A stretch of DNA of 64,000 nt, from positions 1,488,001 through 1,552,000 of the forward strand of contig NZ_CP082839.1 of assembly GCF_019930585.1 (NCBI RefSeq). Direction: 5' to 3'. A program made the translations under genes and the position numbers. Of the stretch, positions 8,191 to 14,538 are shown piece after piece; the first letter of the stretch is position 1, and each line of letters starts with the position of its first letter. Origin of the DNA: Sphingomonas nostoxanthinifaciens. Its GTDB lineage: Bacteria; Pseudomonadota; Alphaproteobacteria; Sphingomonadales; Sphingomonadaceae. The notes beneath the pieces were generated by a model that worked only from the letters and a program-made list of their open reading frames with translations, made no database searches and was not told the DNA's origin.

Positions 8191-8703
8191 ATGAGCATCG
8201 ATCCCGCGTGGCTCGTCCGCGCGCGGGCGCTCGTCGGCACGCGTGAAGCGCCCGGCGTCGCCAACAATCCGACCATCATCGGCTGGGCGCGCGCGCTCAC
8301 GATCAAGGTGCTGGGCGTCCTCTACAATGCCGACAGCGTGCCGTGGTGCGGCGTGTTCGTCGCCGAAAGCTTCCGCGAGGCGGGCGTCGACCTGTCGAGC
8401 ATGAAGATCGGCGTGCGTGCGACGAGCTGGGCGACGTGGGGCAAGCCTGTCGCGCGCGACATGCTCGCGCCCGGCGCGGTGCTAGTGTTCCAGCGCCCCG
8501 GCGGTGGCCACGTCGGCTTCTACGTCGGCGAGGATCTGACGGCCTTCCACGTGCTGGGCGGCAATCAGGGCGACCGCGTGTCGATCGTCCGGATCGAGAA
8601 AGCGCGCTGCATCGCCGCCCGCTGGCCGTCCGATCAGCCGCTGCTCGGCCATCCGATCCTGATGACGGCCGCCGGCGTGCCCGCCTCGACCAACGAAGCC
8701 TGA
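8191..8703 (+). CDS. Phage endolysin, TIGR02594 / CHAP-like peptidase
   Basis: 170 residues, TIGR02594-type cysteine peptidase related to NlpC/P60 and CHAP. The catalytic Cys53 is in PWCGVFVAES, the catalytic His107 in GGGHVGFYVG, and the polar third residue lies in GGNQGDRV (Asn125/Gln126). The enzyme is expected to cut peptide bonds in peptidoglycan and release progeny. There is no signal peptide, so export depends on a holin, and holin-like genes flank it on both sides. The upstream sequence shows no strong ribosome binding site (CTAAAGGCTGGTTAACC), but the start matches the family length of about 150-170 residues. Confidence 0.85.
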   Translation: MSIDPAWLVRARALVGTREAPGVANNPTIIGWARALTIKVLGVLYNADSVPWCGVFVAESFREAGVDLSSMKIGVRATSWATWGKPVARDMLAPGAVLVFQRPGGGHVGFYVGEDLTAFHVLGGNQGDRVSIVRIEKARCIAARWPSDQPLLGHPILMTAAGVPASTNEA

Positions 8704-8714
8704 AAGGACCACAC

Positions 8715-9035
8715 ATGTCCGACCTTCCCGCGCCGGCCGCCACGGCCGTACATGCCCTGCTCGCATCGTTCGTCCGTCACGCCCTCGTCGCCGCCGGCTC
8801 CGCGCTGGTGACGCGCGGGATCGTCGACCAGGGCGCGGTCGACGGCTTCGTCGCCACCATGGTCGAGACGATCGTCGGCACGCTCATGGTCGCCGGCGCC
8901 ACCGGCTGGGCGCAGGCGCGCGCCTTCCTCTCCCATACCCGCTGGGCGGCCGCATGGGCGGCGCTCAACGCCGAGCCCACATCTCTTCCCGTCGCTGCCG
9001 CCGGTCAGGCCGGCAGCGCTGGTCCAGTCGCCTGA
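8715..9035 (+). CDS. Putative phage holin, Pam3-gp28-like
   Basis: 106 residues from the ATG at 8715 (AAAGGA at 8703-8708). The sequence RHALVAAGSALVTRGIVDQG followed by a second hydrophobic stretch (VETIVGTLMVAGATGWAQ) is the pattern of the short gp28-type holins in alphaproteobacterial phages. The C-terminus is Ala/Pro-rich. It follows the endolysin by eleven bases and so completes the lysis cassette. Family assignment is by resemblance, not by a diagnostic residue. Confidence 0.65.
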   Translation: MSDLPAPAATAVHALLASFVRHALVAAGSALVTRGIVDQGAVDGFVATMVETIVGTLMVAGATGWAQARAFLSHTRWAAAWAALNAEPTSLPVAAAGQAGSAGPVA

Positions 9036-9054
9036 CCTTCAATCGGAGAACACC

Positions 9055-9411
9055 ATGTCCAAGCTTTTCGTCGGCTTCCTCAGCTCCGCGCAGCTGACCG
9101 CGCTCCACGCCGCCGGCCATGCGGTCGAGCAGTTCGCCCTGTCCGAGACGCAGAAGGTCGTCGCCACCCTCAAGACGACCTCGATCGGCGCCACCGTCAC
9201 TGCCGATATCAAGGCGCTGAAGGACTCGACGCTGACCGGCGCCGAGAAGTTCGAGCAGGTGGTGACGAACACCGCACCGCTCGTCCTGTCCTATGTCACC
9301 GGCGGCGGCCTCGCCTCGCTGGCATCGGACGCGGCTGACGTCGCGCGCGAGCTGGTGCAGTCGCTCTACAATGACGTCGCGTCGGCGCTGAAGCCGTCCG
9401 CTGCCGCCTGA
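9055..9411 (+). CDS. Last + strand gene of the phage late block, unknown function
   Basis: 118 residues; CGGAGA at 9043-9048 precedes the ATG at 9055. The protein is Ala/Thr-rich and predicted helical, with a Gly-containing hydrophobic stretch (APLVLSYVTGGGLASLA) around residues 81-97 that could be a weak membrane helix. No Cys and no enzyme motif. It is the last + strand gene of the prophage block; the next gene converges on it. I do not recognise the family, although small Ala-rich proteins of this kind often end sphingomonad prophage late operons. Confidence 0.6.
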   Translation: MSKLFVGFLSSAQLTALHAAGHAVEQFALSETQKVVATLKTTSIGATVTADIKALKDSTLTGAEKFEQVVTNTAPLVLSYVTGGGLASLASDAADVARELVQSLYNDVASALKPSAAA

Positions 9412-9429
9412 TCCGAGCGGCGGAGGGGC

Positions 9430-9732
9430 TTAGCGCTCCTCCGCCAGCGCGGCGTCGATCATGTGCCGCCAGAGATCAGCGTAGAAGACGATCCAAGGGT
9501 CAACGTTTGCTTTGGCATTCATCACTTCGTCTGCCGCCGTGCTGCGGAGGATGCTGTCCTCCGGCTCGCGCATGGCGGCAATAACGGCACGGGCTGGCGT
9601 GATGAAAGATCGCCAGTCGACGTCTCCTTCAGGCACTCGCATGGATGGCGACGCGTCATGCCCTCCCGGAGGATTGCTCGCCAGCCCGCACAGGGATCGA
9701 GCCACCCGCTCGATCATGGTCGTTTCGGTCAT
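9430..9732 (-). CDS. Small phage-type protein of unknown function
   Basis: 100 residues. It starts MTETTMIERVARSLCGLA, continues PARAVIAAMREPEDSIL and ends MIDAALAEER. This layout (ERVAR...ARAVIAAMREP...MIDAAL) is common in short hypothetical proteins of alphaproteobacterial phages. The ATG at 9732 overlaps the stop of hicB (ATGA), so it is co-transcribed with the hicAB pair. No catalytic motif is seen. It could be a phage recombination or replication accessory; nothing in the sequence decides this. Confidence 0.65.
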   Translation of the reverse strand: MTETTMIERVARSLCGLASNPPGGHDASPSMRVPEGDVDWRSFITPARAVIAAMREPEDSILRSTAADEVMNAKANVDPWIVFYADLWRHMIDAALAEER

Positions 9733-10256
9733 GCGATGATGTCTTTCTGTTGCTTATTGCCCATCGCAAGAGCGACCACTTCGGCGATGCCGCGCTCCAC
9801 TTCCTCCAGCGCCTGCGCCATGGGATGGCCTCCAAACGCTCCTTTCTCGGACGGCCCGAGAAACGTGCCATAGCCCTGCCGTGCCAGCGCCGCGCGAGCA
9901 GCGTCGGCGATCCACGCCGAGCGGTTCGGGGCGACGGCGTCAATGGCGCGAAGCAGGTTGCCGTCAAGGGAGACCAGTACGCGCTCTACCTTCAATGGCG
10001 CATCCACGCGGATTAGGAGGTAAGCGACGTCGTCGGCGCCGTCGACCGCCTCGATATCGTCCAATGCAGACGGCGCAGGCAGATTGTCCTTGTCCTTCAC
10101 CATGGCGGCGACGTGCAGCGCAAGCGCGCCCTCGGCGTTCAGCGCCGCCTCGTTGACGGTCGCACCGTTTGCTACGCAGCCGGGAAAGTCGGGGAAGGTA
10201 ACGCCGAGCCCGCTCGCGCTGCGGTCGATGATGGCAGGGTAATAGGTGGCGGGCAT
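9729..10256 (-). CDS. hicB: HicB-family antitoxin
   Basis: 175 residues. The N-terminal domain is a typical HicB fold (MPATYYPAIIDRSASGLGV, then DFPGCVANGATVNEA), which binds HicA and blocks its RNase site. The C-terminal part (NRSAWIADAARAALARQG, about residues 120-140) resembles a ribbon-helix-helix or Arc-like DNA-binding segment, as expected for an autorepressor. CGGAG lies seven bases before the ATG at 10256. hicA is directly upstream on the same strand, the usual order. The tail beyond residue 145 makes it longer than the shortest HicB proteins. Pairing with hicA makes the call firm. Confidence 0.85.
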   Translation of the reverse strand: MPATYYPAIIDRSASGLGVTFPDFPGCVANGATVNEAALNAEGALALHVAAMVKDKDNLPAPSALDDIEAVDGADDVAYLLIRVDAPLKVERVLVSLDGNLLRAIDAVAPNRSAWIADAARAALARQGYGTFLGPSEKGAFGGHPMAQALEEVERGIAEVVALAMGNKQQKDIIA

Positions 10257-10271
10257 AGGTTTTCTCCGTGA

Positions 10272-10286
10272 GATACGCAGTATATC
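10272..10286. promoter_or_regulatory. Operator-like palindrome between hicA and hicB
   Basis: GATACGCAGTATATC is an imperfect dyad in the 63-base gap between hicA and hicB. It matches the two palindromes upstream of hicA (10524-10538 and 10570-10586) in the form ATAyrC-GCN-GTATAT. A site here could allow separate control of hicB. Confidence 0.5.
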
Positions 10287-10319
10287 AGATCAGAAGGCGC
10301 ATAGGAAGATTGGGCCTTG

Positions 10320-10508
10320 TCAGGGCCGCAGTCTCAACCCTGTCGCCTTCTCGATCGAGATGATGTTGCGGAGGGACAGGTCTTTGACCGGGTGCTGAAG
10401 CGTGATCTTCACGCCGCCCTTCTTGAACTGCCAGTGATCGCCGCGCGTCGCGACATGCTCCCAACCGTTGGCCTTCAGCGTCTTCATGATTTCCCGGCTG
10501 CTCAACAT
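10320..10508 (-). CDS. hicA: HicA-family toxin (mRNA interferase)
   Basis: 62 residues from the ATG at 10508 (MLSSREIMKTLKANGWEHVA). The longer open frame upstream is rejected because it runs through the operator palindromes and the normal HicA length is about 60. The double-stranded-RNA-binding-like fold is shown by GDHWQFKKGG, with His25 the conserved catalytic residue, and by the C-terminal SIEKATGLRL helix. HicA cleaves mRNA until bound by HicB, encoded 63 bases downstream. Two AT-rich palindromes lie just upstream. Confidence 0.85.
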   Translation of the reverse strand: MLSSREIMKTLKANGWEHVATRGDHWQFKKGGVKITLQHPVKDLSLRNIISIEKATGLRLRP

Positions 10509-10523
10509 CGCTCGTCCCTTCCG

Positions 10524-10586
10524 ATATACGCCGTATATGCATTCGAGCGGACGGATGCAAGAGCAAATGATATATCGCGTATATAT
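10524..10586 (-). promoter_or_regulatory. hicAB promoter with two operator palindromes
   Basis: Two palindromes, ATATACGCCGTATAT at 10524-10538 and ATATATCGCGTATATAT at 10570-10586, lie 16 to 78 bases upstream of the hicA start in unusually AT-rich DNA. They share a core with a third copy between hicA and hicB. HicB-type antitoxins bind such inverted repeats, so these are probable autoregulatory operators; the AT-rich sequence probably also supplies the promoter. Confidence 0.55.
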
Positions 10587-10662
10587 TTCCTCATTCTTGC
10601 GCTTGCTGTCGGTGTGCGGCCTAATTCCTCGTCGGCCGACTCGGCCGCACGGGGGAATGGCC

Positions 10663-10893
10663 ATGCGGAAGATGGGTTTTGCAATTTGCGCTGCTGTTAT
10701 ACTTGGCACGCTGACTTATGCTGCGGAGACGAGAGCGCAGCCGGCGGGGCAGACACGAAACTGGATACCCGCCGGATCGTCTAACAACGCGGCGTACTTT
10801 TTCTCATCTAACACGAACGAGGTGGCGATGTGCTCGGCCCAAAACGTCGCCAATCCTGTGACTTGCACGAGGACTGGTGTGCTGCCGAAATAG
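10663..10893 (+). CDS. Small secreted protein, unknown
   Basis: 76 residues from the ATG at 10663, seven bases after GGGGGA; the ATG at 10657 sits on that site. A signal peptide (MRKMGFAICAAVILGTLTYA, cleavage near residue 27 after TRA) is followed by a short mature chain with two Cys (MCSAQN and VTCTRT) that could form a disulphide. It is divergent from hicA and shares the AT-rich region with it. Several short exported proteins of this size occur in prophage-edge regions; no family is recognised. A T-run after a GC-rich stretch about 60 bases downstream may end the transcript. Confidence 0.55.
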   Translation: MRKMGFAICAAVILGTLTYAAETRAQPAGQTRNWIPAGSSNNAAYFFSSNTNEVAMCSAQNVANPVTCTRTGVLPK

Positions 10894-11029
10894 CCAATCA
10901 GTCTTAATCGCCTGCGCGCGCGGTTTTTTGGTCGCTTCCAGATCGAGGAGGTGCCGGTCACCTATACGATCGGTCGGCGAACGGCCGCGCCCAGCGGACG
11001 GGCGAGCTGATCATCAACGCATAAAGAAA

Positions 11030-11056
11030 GGGCGCTCGCCGTTACCGGGAGCGTCC
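11030..11056 (-). terminator. Terminator of the PEP-CTERM gene
   Basis: Arms 11030-11037 and 11049-11056 pair (one wobble). On the minus strand the stem is followed by CTTTCTTTAT. It lies 25 bases beyond the stop of the minus-strand gene at 11081. Confidence 0.6.
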
Positions 11057-11080
11057 TCGTATTCTCGGACGGTGTGGTGA

Positions 11081-11584
11081 TCAGCCGAAGCTGACACTCA
11101 CCCGCTGGCGACGGCGCATTGCACCGCCGACGACCCCGAAACCACCGACCATCATCGCCCAAGAGGCTGGCTCTGGAACAGCTGGGGCGTTCGAGATAGT
11201 AATCGAATACTTAAACCCGTCGGCGTCTTCCGCCATGAACGAGCCGATGGTTATGAAAGGATTGTTTACACTGCCAGTGAACAATTTAGCTCCGGTGAGC
11301 GGCGTATAGTCGGCATTGGAATATTGAATAATAGCTCCACCGGAGCTAAAAAAAGAGACTCCCAATATCTCGTCGAAGAAACCGGTCTGGTTTGAGACGT
11401 GGACGAAGAAATGATCCTGATGATAATAGGGGTCGACATACACACCATACGGTGTTGGATTACTGTCGATCTCGAAGGTGCCAGCGTCAGGTCCTACAAC
11501 GCTCACCAGCAGCGTGGCGGCGGATGCCGCAGAGCCAATCGCAAATGCGCTCACAAGCGCAGCCGCAGCCAAAATCTTCTTCAT
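11081..11584 (-). CDS. PEP-CTERM sorting-domain protein
   Basis: 167 residues. A signal peptide (MKKILAAAALVSAFAIGSAA) precedes a beta-rich domain with few charged residues. The end is a PEP-CTERM anchor: VPEPASWAMMVGGFGVVGG followed by the basic AMRRRQRV, the PEPxxWA form common in sphingomonads. Such proteins are recognised by exosortase at the inner membrane and shown on the surface or in the exopolysaccharide; no exosortase gene is in this window. The tail after the Arg cluster (VSVSFG) is slightly longer than usual. The gene is AT-richer than its neighbours, suggesting recent transfer. Confidence 0.85.
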   Translation of the reverse strand: MKKILAAAALVSAFAIGSAASAATLLVSVVGPDAGTFEIDSNPTPYGVYVDPYYHQDHFFVHVSNQTGFFDEILGVSFFSSGGAIIQYSNADYTPLTGAKLFTGSVNNPFITIGSFMAEDADGFKYSITISNAPAVPEPASWAMMVGGFGVVGGAMRRRQRVSVSFG

Positions 11585-11770
11585 GTTACCCCCTACCCCG
11601 ACTCGGGCGAGGACCGCGCGAGCGCGCAGCGCCTAACAGGCGGTAAACGAACGGTAAATAAGGCCGGCGGGGTAAGAACCGCAAAGATGGTTAATACCGC
11701 TCCCCTCCGCGCCCTGCACCCGTATGCGCGGGGGTGAGGCTTTGCATCACGCGGCGCTATTGGTAACATA

Positions 11771-11800
11771 AAGAAAGGGCGCCCGGCTTGCCGGGCGCCC
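11771..11800 (-). terminator. Rho-independent terminator of the 34-aa gene
   Basis: A perfect 11-base inverted repeat (11777-11787 and 11790-11800). On the minus strand it is followed by TTTCTTTAT and lies eight bases after the stop at 11808. The same CATAAAGAAAGGGCG sequence occurs at the 11030 terminator. Confidence 0.8.
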
Positions 11801-11807
11801 TCGTCTA

Positions 11808-11912
11808 TTATTTCGGGCGTTTGATCGTTTCGACCACCGCGCCCTTTTTATTAGCCTGGGCCTGCTTCACCGGAATAAAGCGCCCGGTGCTCGCGTTGCG
11901 TCCAATCTTCAT
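11808..11912 (-). CDS. 34-residue basic protein, GRNASTG family
   Basis: A very short gene: MKIGRNASTGRFIPVKQAQA, then NKKGAVVETIKRPK. GGAG lies six bases before the ATG at 11912 (a second in-frame ATG at 11918 sits on it), and a strong terminator follows the stop. The G-R-[ND]-A-x-TG-x-F-x-PV opening and the VVETIKR ending are those of short conserved hypothetical proteins in alphaproteobacteria and their phages. The charge suggests nucleic acid binding, but no role is known to me. Confidence 0.7.
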   Translation of the reverse strand: MKIGRNASTGRFIPVKQAQANKKGAVVETIKRPK

Positions 11913-12002
11913 TCTCATCTCCATCACTTGGTGATGAGGTCAGCGCATCTGCCGGTCCTGTCGGGTGCCGGCCACAGGGTCGCTGCGGCCGGCTGATCAA
12001 TG

Positions 12003-12125
12003 TTACGCGTCCACCAGGATGGGGAACACGCGCTTGCCATACTGCTTGGCATAGACGCGCACGCCCTTCACCGTGATGTACGGGCGGAACACCAACCGTT
12101 TCCCTTTGGGAACGGGAGGGTACAC
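12003..12125 (-). CDS. 40-residue basic protein (FRPYITVKG type)
   Basis: A very short gene from a GTG at 12125, six bases after GGAGG. The product reads MYPPVPKGKRLVFRPYITVK then GVRVYAKQYGKRVFPILVDA. The FRPYIT-x-K-G-x-x-x-YAK-x-YG pattern recurs in short hypothetical proteins of sphingomonads and their phages. It is basic and beta-rich. It lies 90 bases upstream of the 34-aa gene on the same strand; the two may form one transcript ending at the 11771-11800 terminator. Confidence 0.65.
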   Translation of the reverse strand: MYPPVPKGKRLVFRPYITVKGVRVYAKQYGKRVFPILVDA

Positions 12126-12259
12126 GCTGCACCTCCAACGATGCGACCGGATGATCTTGGCGACGCAAACTCAACGTGCTAAAGCACGGCTTCTCACAGC
12201 AGAGGTCTGCGCCGTCGCACCTGCCAGTTTTGGTCGTGCTCATGGCAAGAAATCTGGAA

Positions 12260-12290
12260 AGGCCCCGAGTTTGCGCTCGGGGCCTTTTTT
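12260..12290. terminator. Strong hairpin terminator
   Basis: Arms 12260-12269 and 12276-12285 pair perfectly and are followed on the + strand by TTTTTT; on the minus strand only TTTCC follows. It lies just after the stop of the minus-strand regulator at 12295, so it probably ends that transcript and also blocks reading from the other side. Confidence 0.7.
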
Positions 12291-12294
12291 GGTT

Positions 12295-12921
12295 TTAGCC
12301 GCAGGCCGCCTCCAGTTCATCTACCGCTGACCATTTGCCGAGCCCCGAGATCCCACTCCCAGCCTCTTGCCAATCGTCGTTTGCAGCAGCAGCCTCATCA
12401 AGCGCGGCGGACTCGCGATGGAATATAAACTCCAATTCCTCTGGCGAGAAAGCTGCGACCGGCTTCATGCCGTCAAACATCTTCCTCAGCAGATCATGCA
12501 GTTTGGACTTGAGTTCACCTTCTTCCATCTTGTGAAGCTTCGCAGCCTCTTCAAACAGGAAAACCCGCGCCCAGCGCTCTGCCATTGTGGTCAGGGGAAC
12601 GTGCCCATTTTCAACCTTCGACAGGTGCTCGGTTTTGAAGTCGAGAATGCGCGCAAGATCGGCTTGCGAGACACCAACTGCCTTTCGCAAAAACTTCAAT
12701 TCCGCGCCATTCAGCTTCCGGTCGTGTGCGAGACGCGCCATAACGACCGAGCGTACTAGACCCTCGAAATCCGGAATGGTGTAGTTCACCATCTCTCCGT
12801 TTCGATCGAACTGCGCAGTCACGCAATCCGTCAAAACAACTTTGAATGGAGCGCCCAGGTCGACTGCGTGAAAAGCGTCCACAATCCTGGTCTCGCCTCC
12901 CTCGTGCAGCTTGTTCGCCAT
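12295..12921 (-). CDS. XRE-family helix-turn-helix regulator, antitoxin-like
   Basis: 208 residues from the ATG at 12921 (GAGGGA upstream). A Cro/cI-type HTH occupies roughly residues 70-125: AELKFLRKAVGVSQADLARI, then TEHLSKVENGHVPLT. The stretch before it (YTIPDFEGLVRSVVMARLA) resembles the linker of MqsA/HigA-type antitoxins, but no zinc-finger Cys cluster is present. It is the second gene of a pair; the first encodes an unknown 101-aa protein 48 bases upstream. It may be the regulator or antitoxin of that pair. The DNA is AT-richer than the chromosome around it. Confidence 0.75.
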   Translation of the reverse strand: MANKLHEGGETRIVDAFHAVDLGAPFKVVLTDCVTAQFDRNGEMVNYTIPDFEGLVRSVVMARLAHDRKLNGAELKFLRKAVGVSQADLARILDFKTEHLSKVENGHVPLTTMAERWARVFLFEEAAKLHKMEEGELKSKLHDLLRKMFDGMKPVAAFSPEELEFIFHRESAALDEAAAANDDWQEAGSGISGLGKWSAVDELEAACG

Positions 12922-12969
12922 AGCTATTGATCCCTCGTGGAAGTTAAATGAAGTGAGCGTCGGGCCCAA

Positions 12970-13275
12970 TCAGGCTACATCGATCAACTCAACATGGAGA
13001 TCGCTAAACCTGAAGGTCATCGTAACATCGAGCTGTCCACCATCAACGAGATTGCCCCGAACAATCCAGAGGCCCTCACGGTCGCGCATCCCGCTATAAA
13101 TTACGCGTCCGTTCATCATGACATTATAGACGTCCGTGAGATCAGCCTCCAATTTTTGCAATTTGCGTGAGACCGTTACCGGAACGGTCAGGCGATAGCG
13201 GCATTCAGCGATGTGGTTGACGCAACTGGTTTCGAACTGAAACTCTAACTCCATCGCAGGCTCGTCTGCTGCCAT
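12970..13275 (-). CDS. Unknown 101-aa protein paired with XRE regulator
   Basis: From the ATG at 13275 (GGGAG seven bases upstream) the product has 101 residues. It is beta-rich (MELEFQFETSCVNHIAECRY, TVPVTVSRKLQKLEADLTDV, then RGNLVDGGQLDVTMTFRFSD). No known motif. The frame stays open upstream and reads like protein (LQALTLDHQWRLGKLLGSLY), and a TTG about 54 bases upstream also has a GGAG, so a longer N-terminus is possible. Together with the XRE gene it makes a two-gene, AT-richer unit that could be a toxin-antitoxin or phage-defence module. Confidence 0.55.
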   Translation of the reverse strand: MAADEPAMELEFQFETSCVNHIAECRYRLTVPVTVSRKLQKLEADLTDVYNVMMNGRVIYSGMRDREGLWIVRGNLVDGGQLDVTMTFRFSDLHVELIDVA

Positions 13276-13430
13276 GATTAGCTCCCTGACTGGCTCACGA
13301 AGCGCGTCATACAGGGAACCCAGCAATTTGCCAAGTCTCCATTGATGGTCGAGTGTTAACGCTTGTAGCTTCGACAGTCCGGGCGTCTCCGCCGGCAACG
13401 ATAGTCCAGATCGGGTGCGATCGGGACCTC

Positions 13431-13613
13431 TCAGCCGATCTGCTGCAGCGACCGCACCGCGGCCTCGGCCATCTGGCGAAACGCCTTCTGCCACATGATC
13501 CCGGCTTCATCCCAAGGGATGTCGATCCGGCTGCACCACATGTCGGCCGCCAGCTTCTCGATCACGGCCTCGCGGTCGTTGGCCGTGCACAGGCGGCAGC
13601 GGTGGTCGGTCAT
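13431..13613 (-). CDS. 60-residue CxxC protein, SOS-linked operon
   Basis: 60 residues starting MTDHRCRLCTANDREAVIEK, with a CxxC pair near the N-terminus and another Cys at 27 (AADMWCSRIDIPWDEAGIMW). The ATG at 13613 overlaps the stop of the HTH gene (ATGA), so it is the third gene of the operon behind the SOS box. It could bind zinc through the CxxC pair plus a further ligand. No family is recognised; similar short proteins occur in sphingomonad prophages. Confidence 0.6.
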   Translation of the reverse strand: MTDHRCRLCTANDREAVIEKLAADMWCSRIDIPWDEAGIMWQKAFRQMAEAAVRSLQQIG

Positions 13614-13879
13614 TCCGGATCAGGGCCGCCAAGCTCGCGCTCATCGATCCGGAAATAGCTCGCCAGCATCCGACGATCGTGGCCGCCGAGCAGTGTTGGG
13701 CTGCCTTGGCGCACATAGCGCCGCAGATAGCCCGCGCTGCGCCCCATCAGCTGCTTCAGGCCGGCATAGTCGCCGTCGTCGTGCTGCTCGATCAGATCGC
13801 GCAGGCGCCCACGCGCTTGCTCGGGCGTCGCCTGCACGACAACGCGGCGCCATAGGGCAGGGCGGGTCGGCGCGTTCAT
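13610..13879 (-). CDS. Small HTH protein like the N-terminus of S24/LexA-type repressors
   Basis: 89 residues from the ATG at 13879, which overlaps the YozE-like stop. Residues about 22-85 (LRDLIEQHDDGDYAGLKQLM, GRSAGYLRRYVRQGSPTLL, then ASYFRIDERELGGP) match the DNA-binding N-terminus of the S24-peptidase repressors found in sphingomonads, but the peptidase half is absent. Without the self-cleavage domain it could be a LexA-independent DNA-binding partner or a decoy; alternatively it is a remnant. Its place in an SOS-box operon supports a role in prophage or damage response. Confidence 0.65.
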   Translation of the reverse strand: MNAPTRPALWRRVVVQATPEQARGRLRDLIEQHDDGDYAGLKQLMGRSAGYLRRYVRQGSPTLLGGHDRRMLASYFRIDERELGGPDPE

Positions 13880-14097
13880 AGCGCCAGCCACGCGCGCTCG
13901 GCATCCTCGAGCTGCTCGAACATATCTGGATCCGCGCCGAGCAGCACCAGCCGAGCGTGCGCATCGGCGACGGTGGCGTTGCGCGGGAAGCCGCGGTCGC
14001 CGCGCGCGGCCCTGGCCAGCTCATCGATCCAGTCTCCGCGATCCTGCTGGGCCAGCAGCCAGCGCCCGAACGGCTCGCGATCTTCAACGGTGGCCAT
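13876..14097 (-). CDS. YozE SAM-like domain protein
   Basis: 73 residues from the ATG at 14097; AAGGA lies eight bases upstream, while the ATG at 14106 sits on it. The sequence DREPFGRWLLAQQDRGDWID, then GDRGFPRNATVADAHARL, is the YozE sterile-alpha-motif-like fold, a small helical domain of unclear role that is common in Sphingomonadales. It is the first gene of a three-gene operon with 4-bp overlaps, and a perfect SOS box sits 44 bases upstream. Confidence 0.75.
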   Translation of the reverse strand: MATVEDREPFGRWLLAQQDRGDWIDELARAARGDRGFPRNATVADAHARLVLLGADPDMFEQLEDAERAWLAL

Positions 14098-14140
14098 AGC
14101 CAGCATCCTTGCGACTCATTGCCGATCTCCTTTACACGTT

Positions 14141-14155
14141 GTTCCGTTTTTGTTC
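14141..14155 (-). promoter_or_regulatory. LexA (SOS) box, alphaproteobacterial type
   Basis: GTTC-CGTTTTT-GTTC is an exact GTTC-N7-GTTC direct repeat, the known LexA site of alphaproteobacteria. It lies 44 bases upstream of the YozE-like start and should place the three-gene operon at 13431-14097 under DNA-damage control. Confidence 0.7.
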
Positions 14156-14248
14156 TAGAGAGGAGCAAGAGCGTTTCCGGATGAGCTATCCGCCGGCGAC
14201 GCGCCGTTCGACGGAGGCGGTGGAAATCGAACAAGGCGGATTTCTAAT

Positions 14249-14272
14249 CCATGGTACGTTCCATGGTATAAT
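14249..14272 (+). promoter_or_regulatory. TATAAT box with tandem CCATGG palindromes
   Basis: CCATGGTA is repeated at 14249 and 14261, the second copy running into a consensus TATAAT at 14267-14272. A -35 of TTTCTA at 14241 is poor. The stretch from 14156 to 14504 holds no gene I would defend; a 33-codon frame at 14181 and a 77-codon frame at 14328 lack good ribosome binding sites. The repeats look like an operator over a promoter for an untranslated or unrecognised RNA. Confidence 0.4.
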
Positions 14273-14504
14273 GCGACCGTAGCGACGAAAAGTCGTTGTT
14301 TTACAACGGCAGAAGGCGGATTATTCAATGGCCTCCCGCTCCGCCACGGATTTGCGATTTATCGAGTGCTTTTGCCTTCGGGCGCCTGGCTCGCGGAGCG
14401 AGGCGGGGGCGATCTGCGGCTGCCTGCAAGATCGCGTGCACGGATGGTGTCCCGCCTTCTACTGCGGTGACCTGGCAACCCGAATTGCGAAAACCGGGAG
14501 GCGA

Positions 14505-14531
14505 AAAGAGGGGCGGCCGGGGCCACCCCTC
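14505..14531 (-). terminator. Terminator of the lmo0937-type gene
   Basis: The inverted repeat 14509-14531 (11-base arms, one wobble, minimal loop) is followed on the minus strand by TTTTCG and lies eight bases after the stop at 14539. Confidence 0.7.
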
Positions 14532-14538
14532 GATGGTG

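Noticed and set aside
1..9411. Gene transfer agent instead of prophage
   Set aside because: The set includes a nucleotidyltransferase-like gene, SGNH hydrolase and a lysis cassette; the usual GTA head and tail order is not visible, so prophage is the safer reading.
11851..12243. A 130-codon minus-strand frame
   Set aside because: It overlaps the 34-aa and 40-aa genes in another frame; those two have better ribosome binding sites and clean protein patterns.
14181..14282. A 33-codon + strand frame (MSYPPATRRSTEA start)
   Set aside because: No suitable ribosome binding site; the only GGAG is about 16 bases upstream, and the frame runs through the CCATGG repeats.
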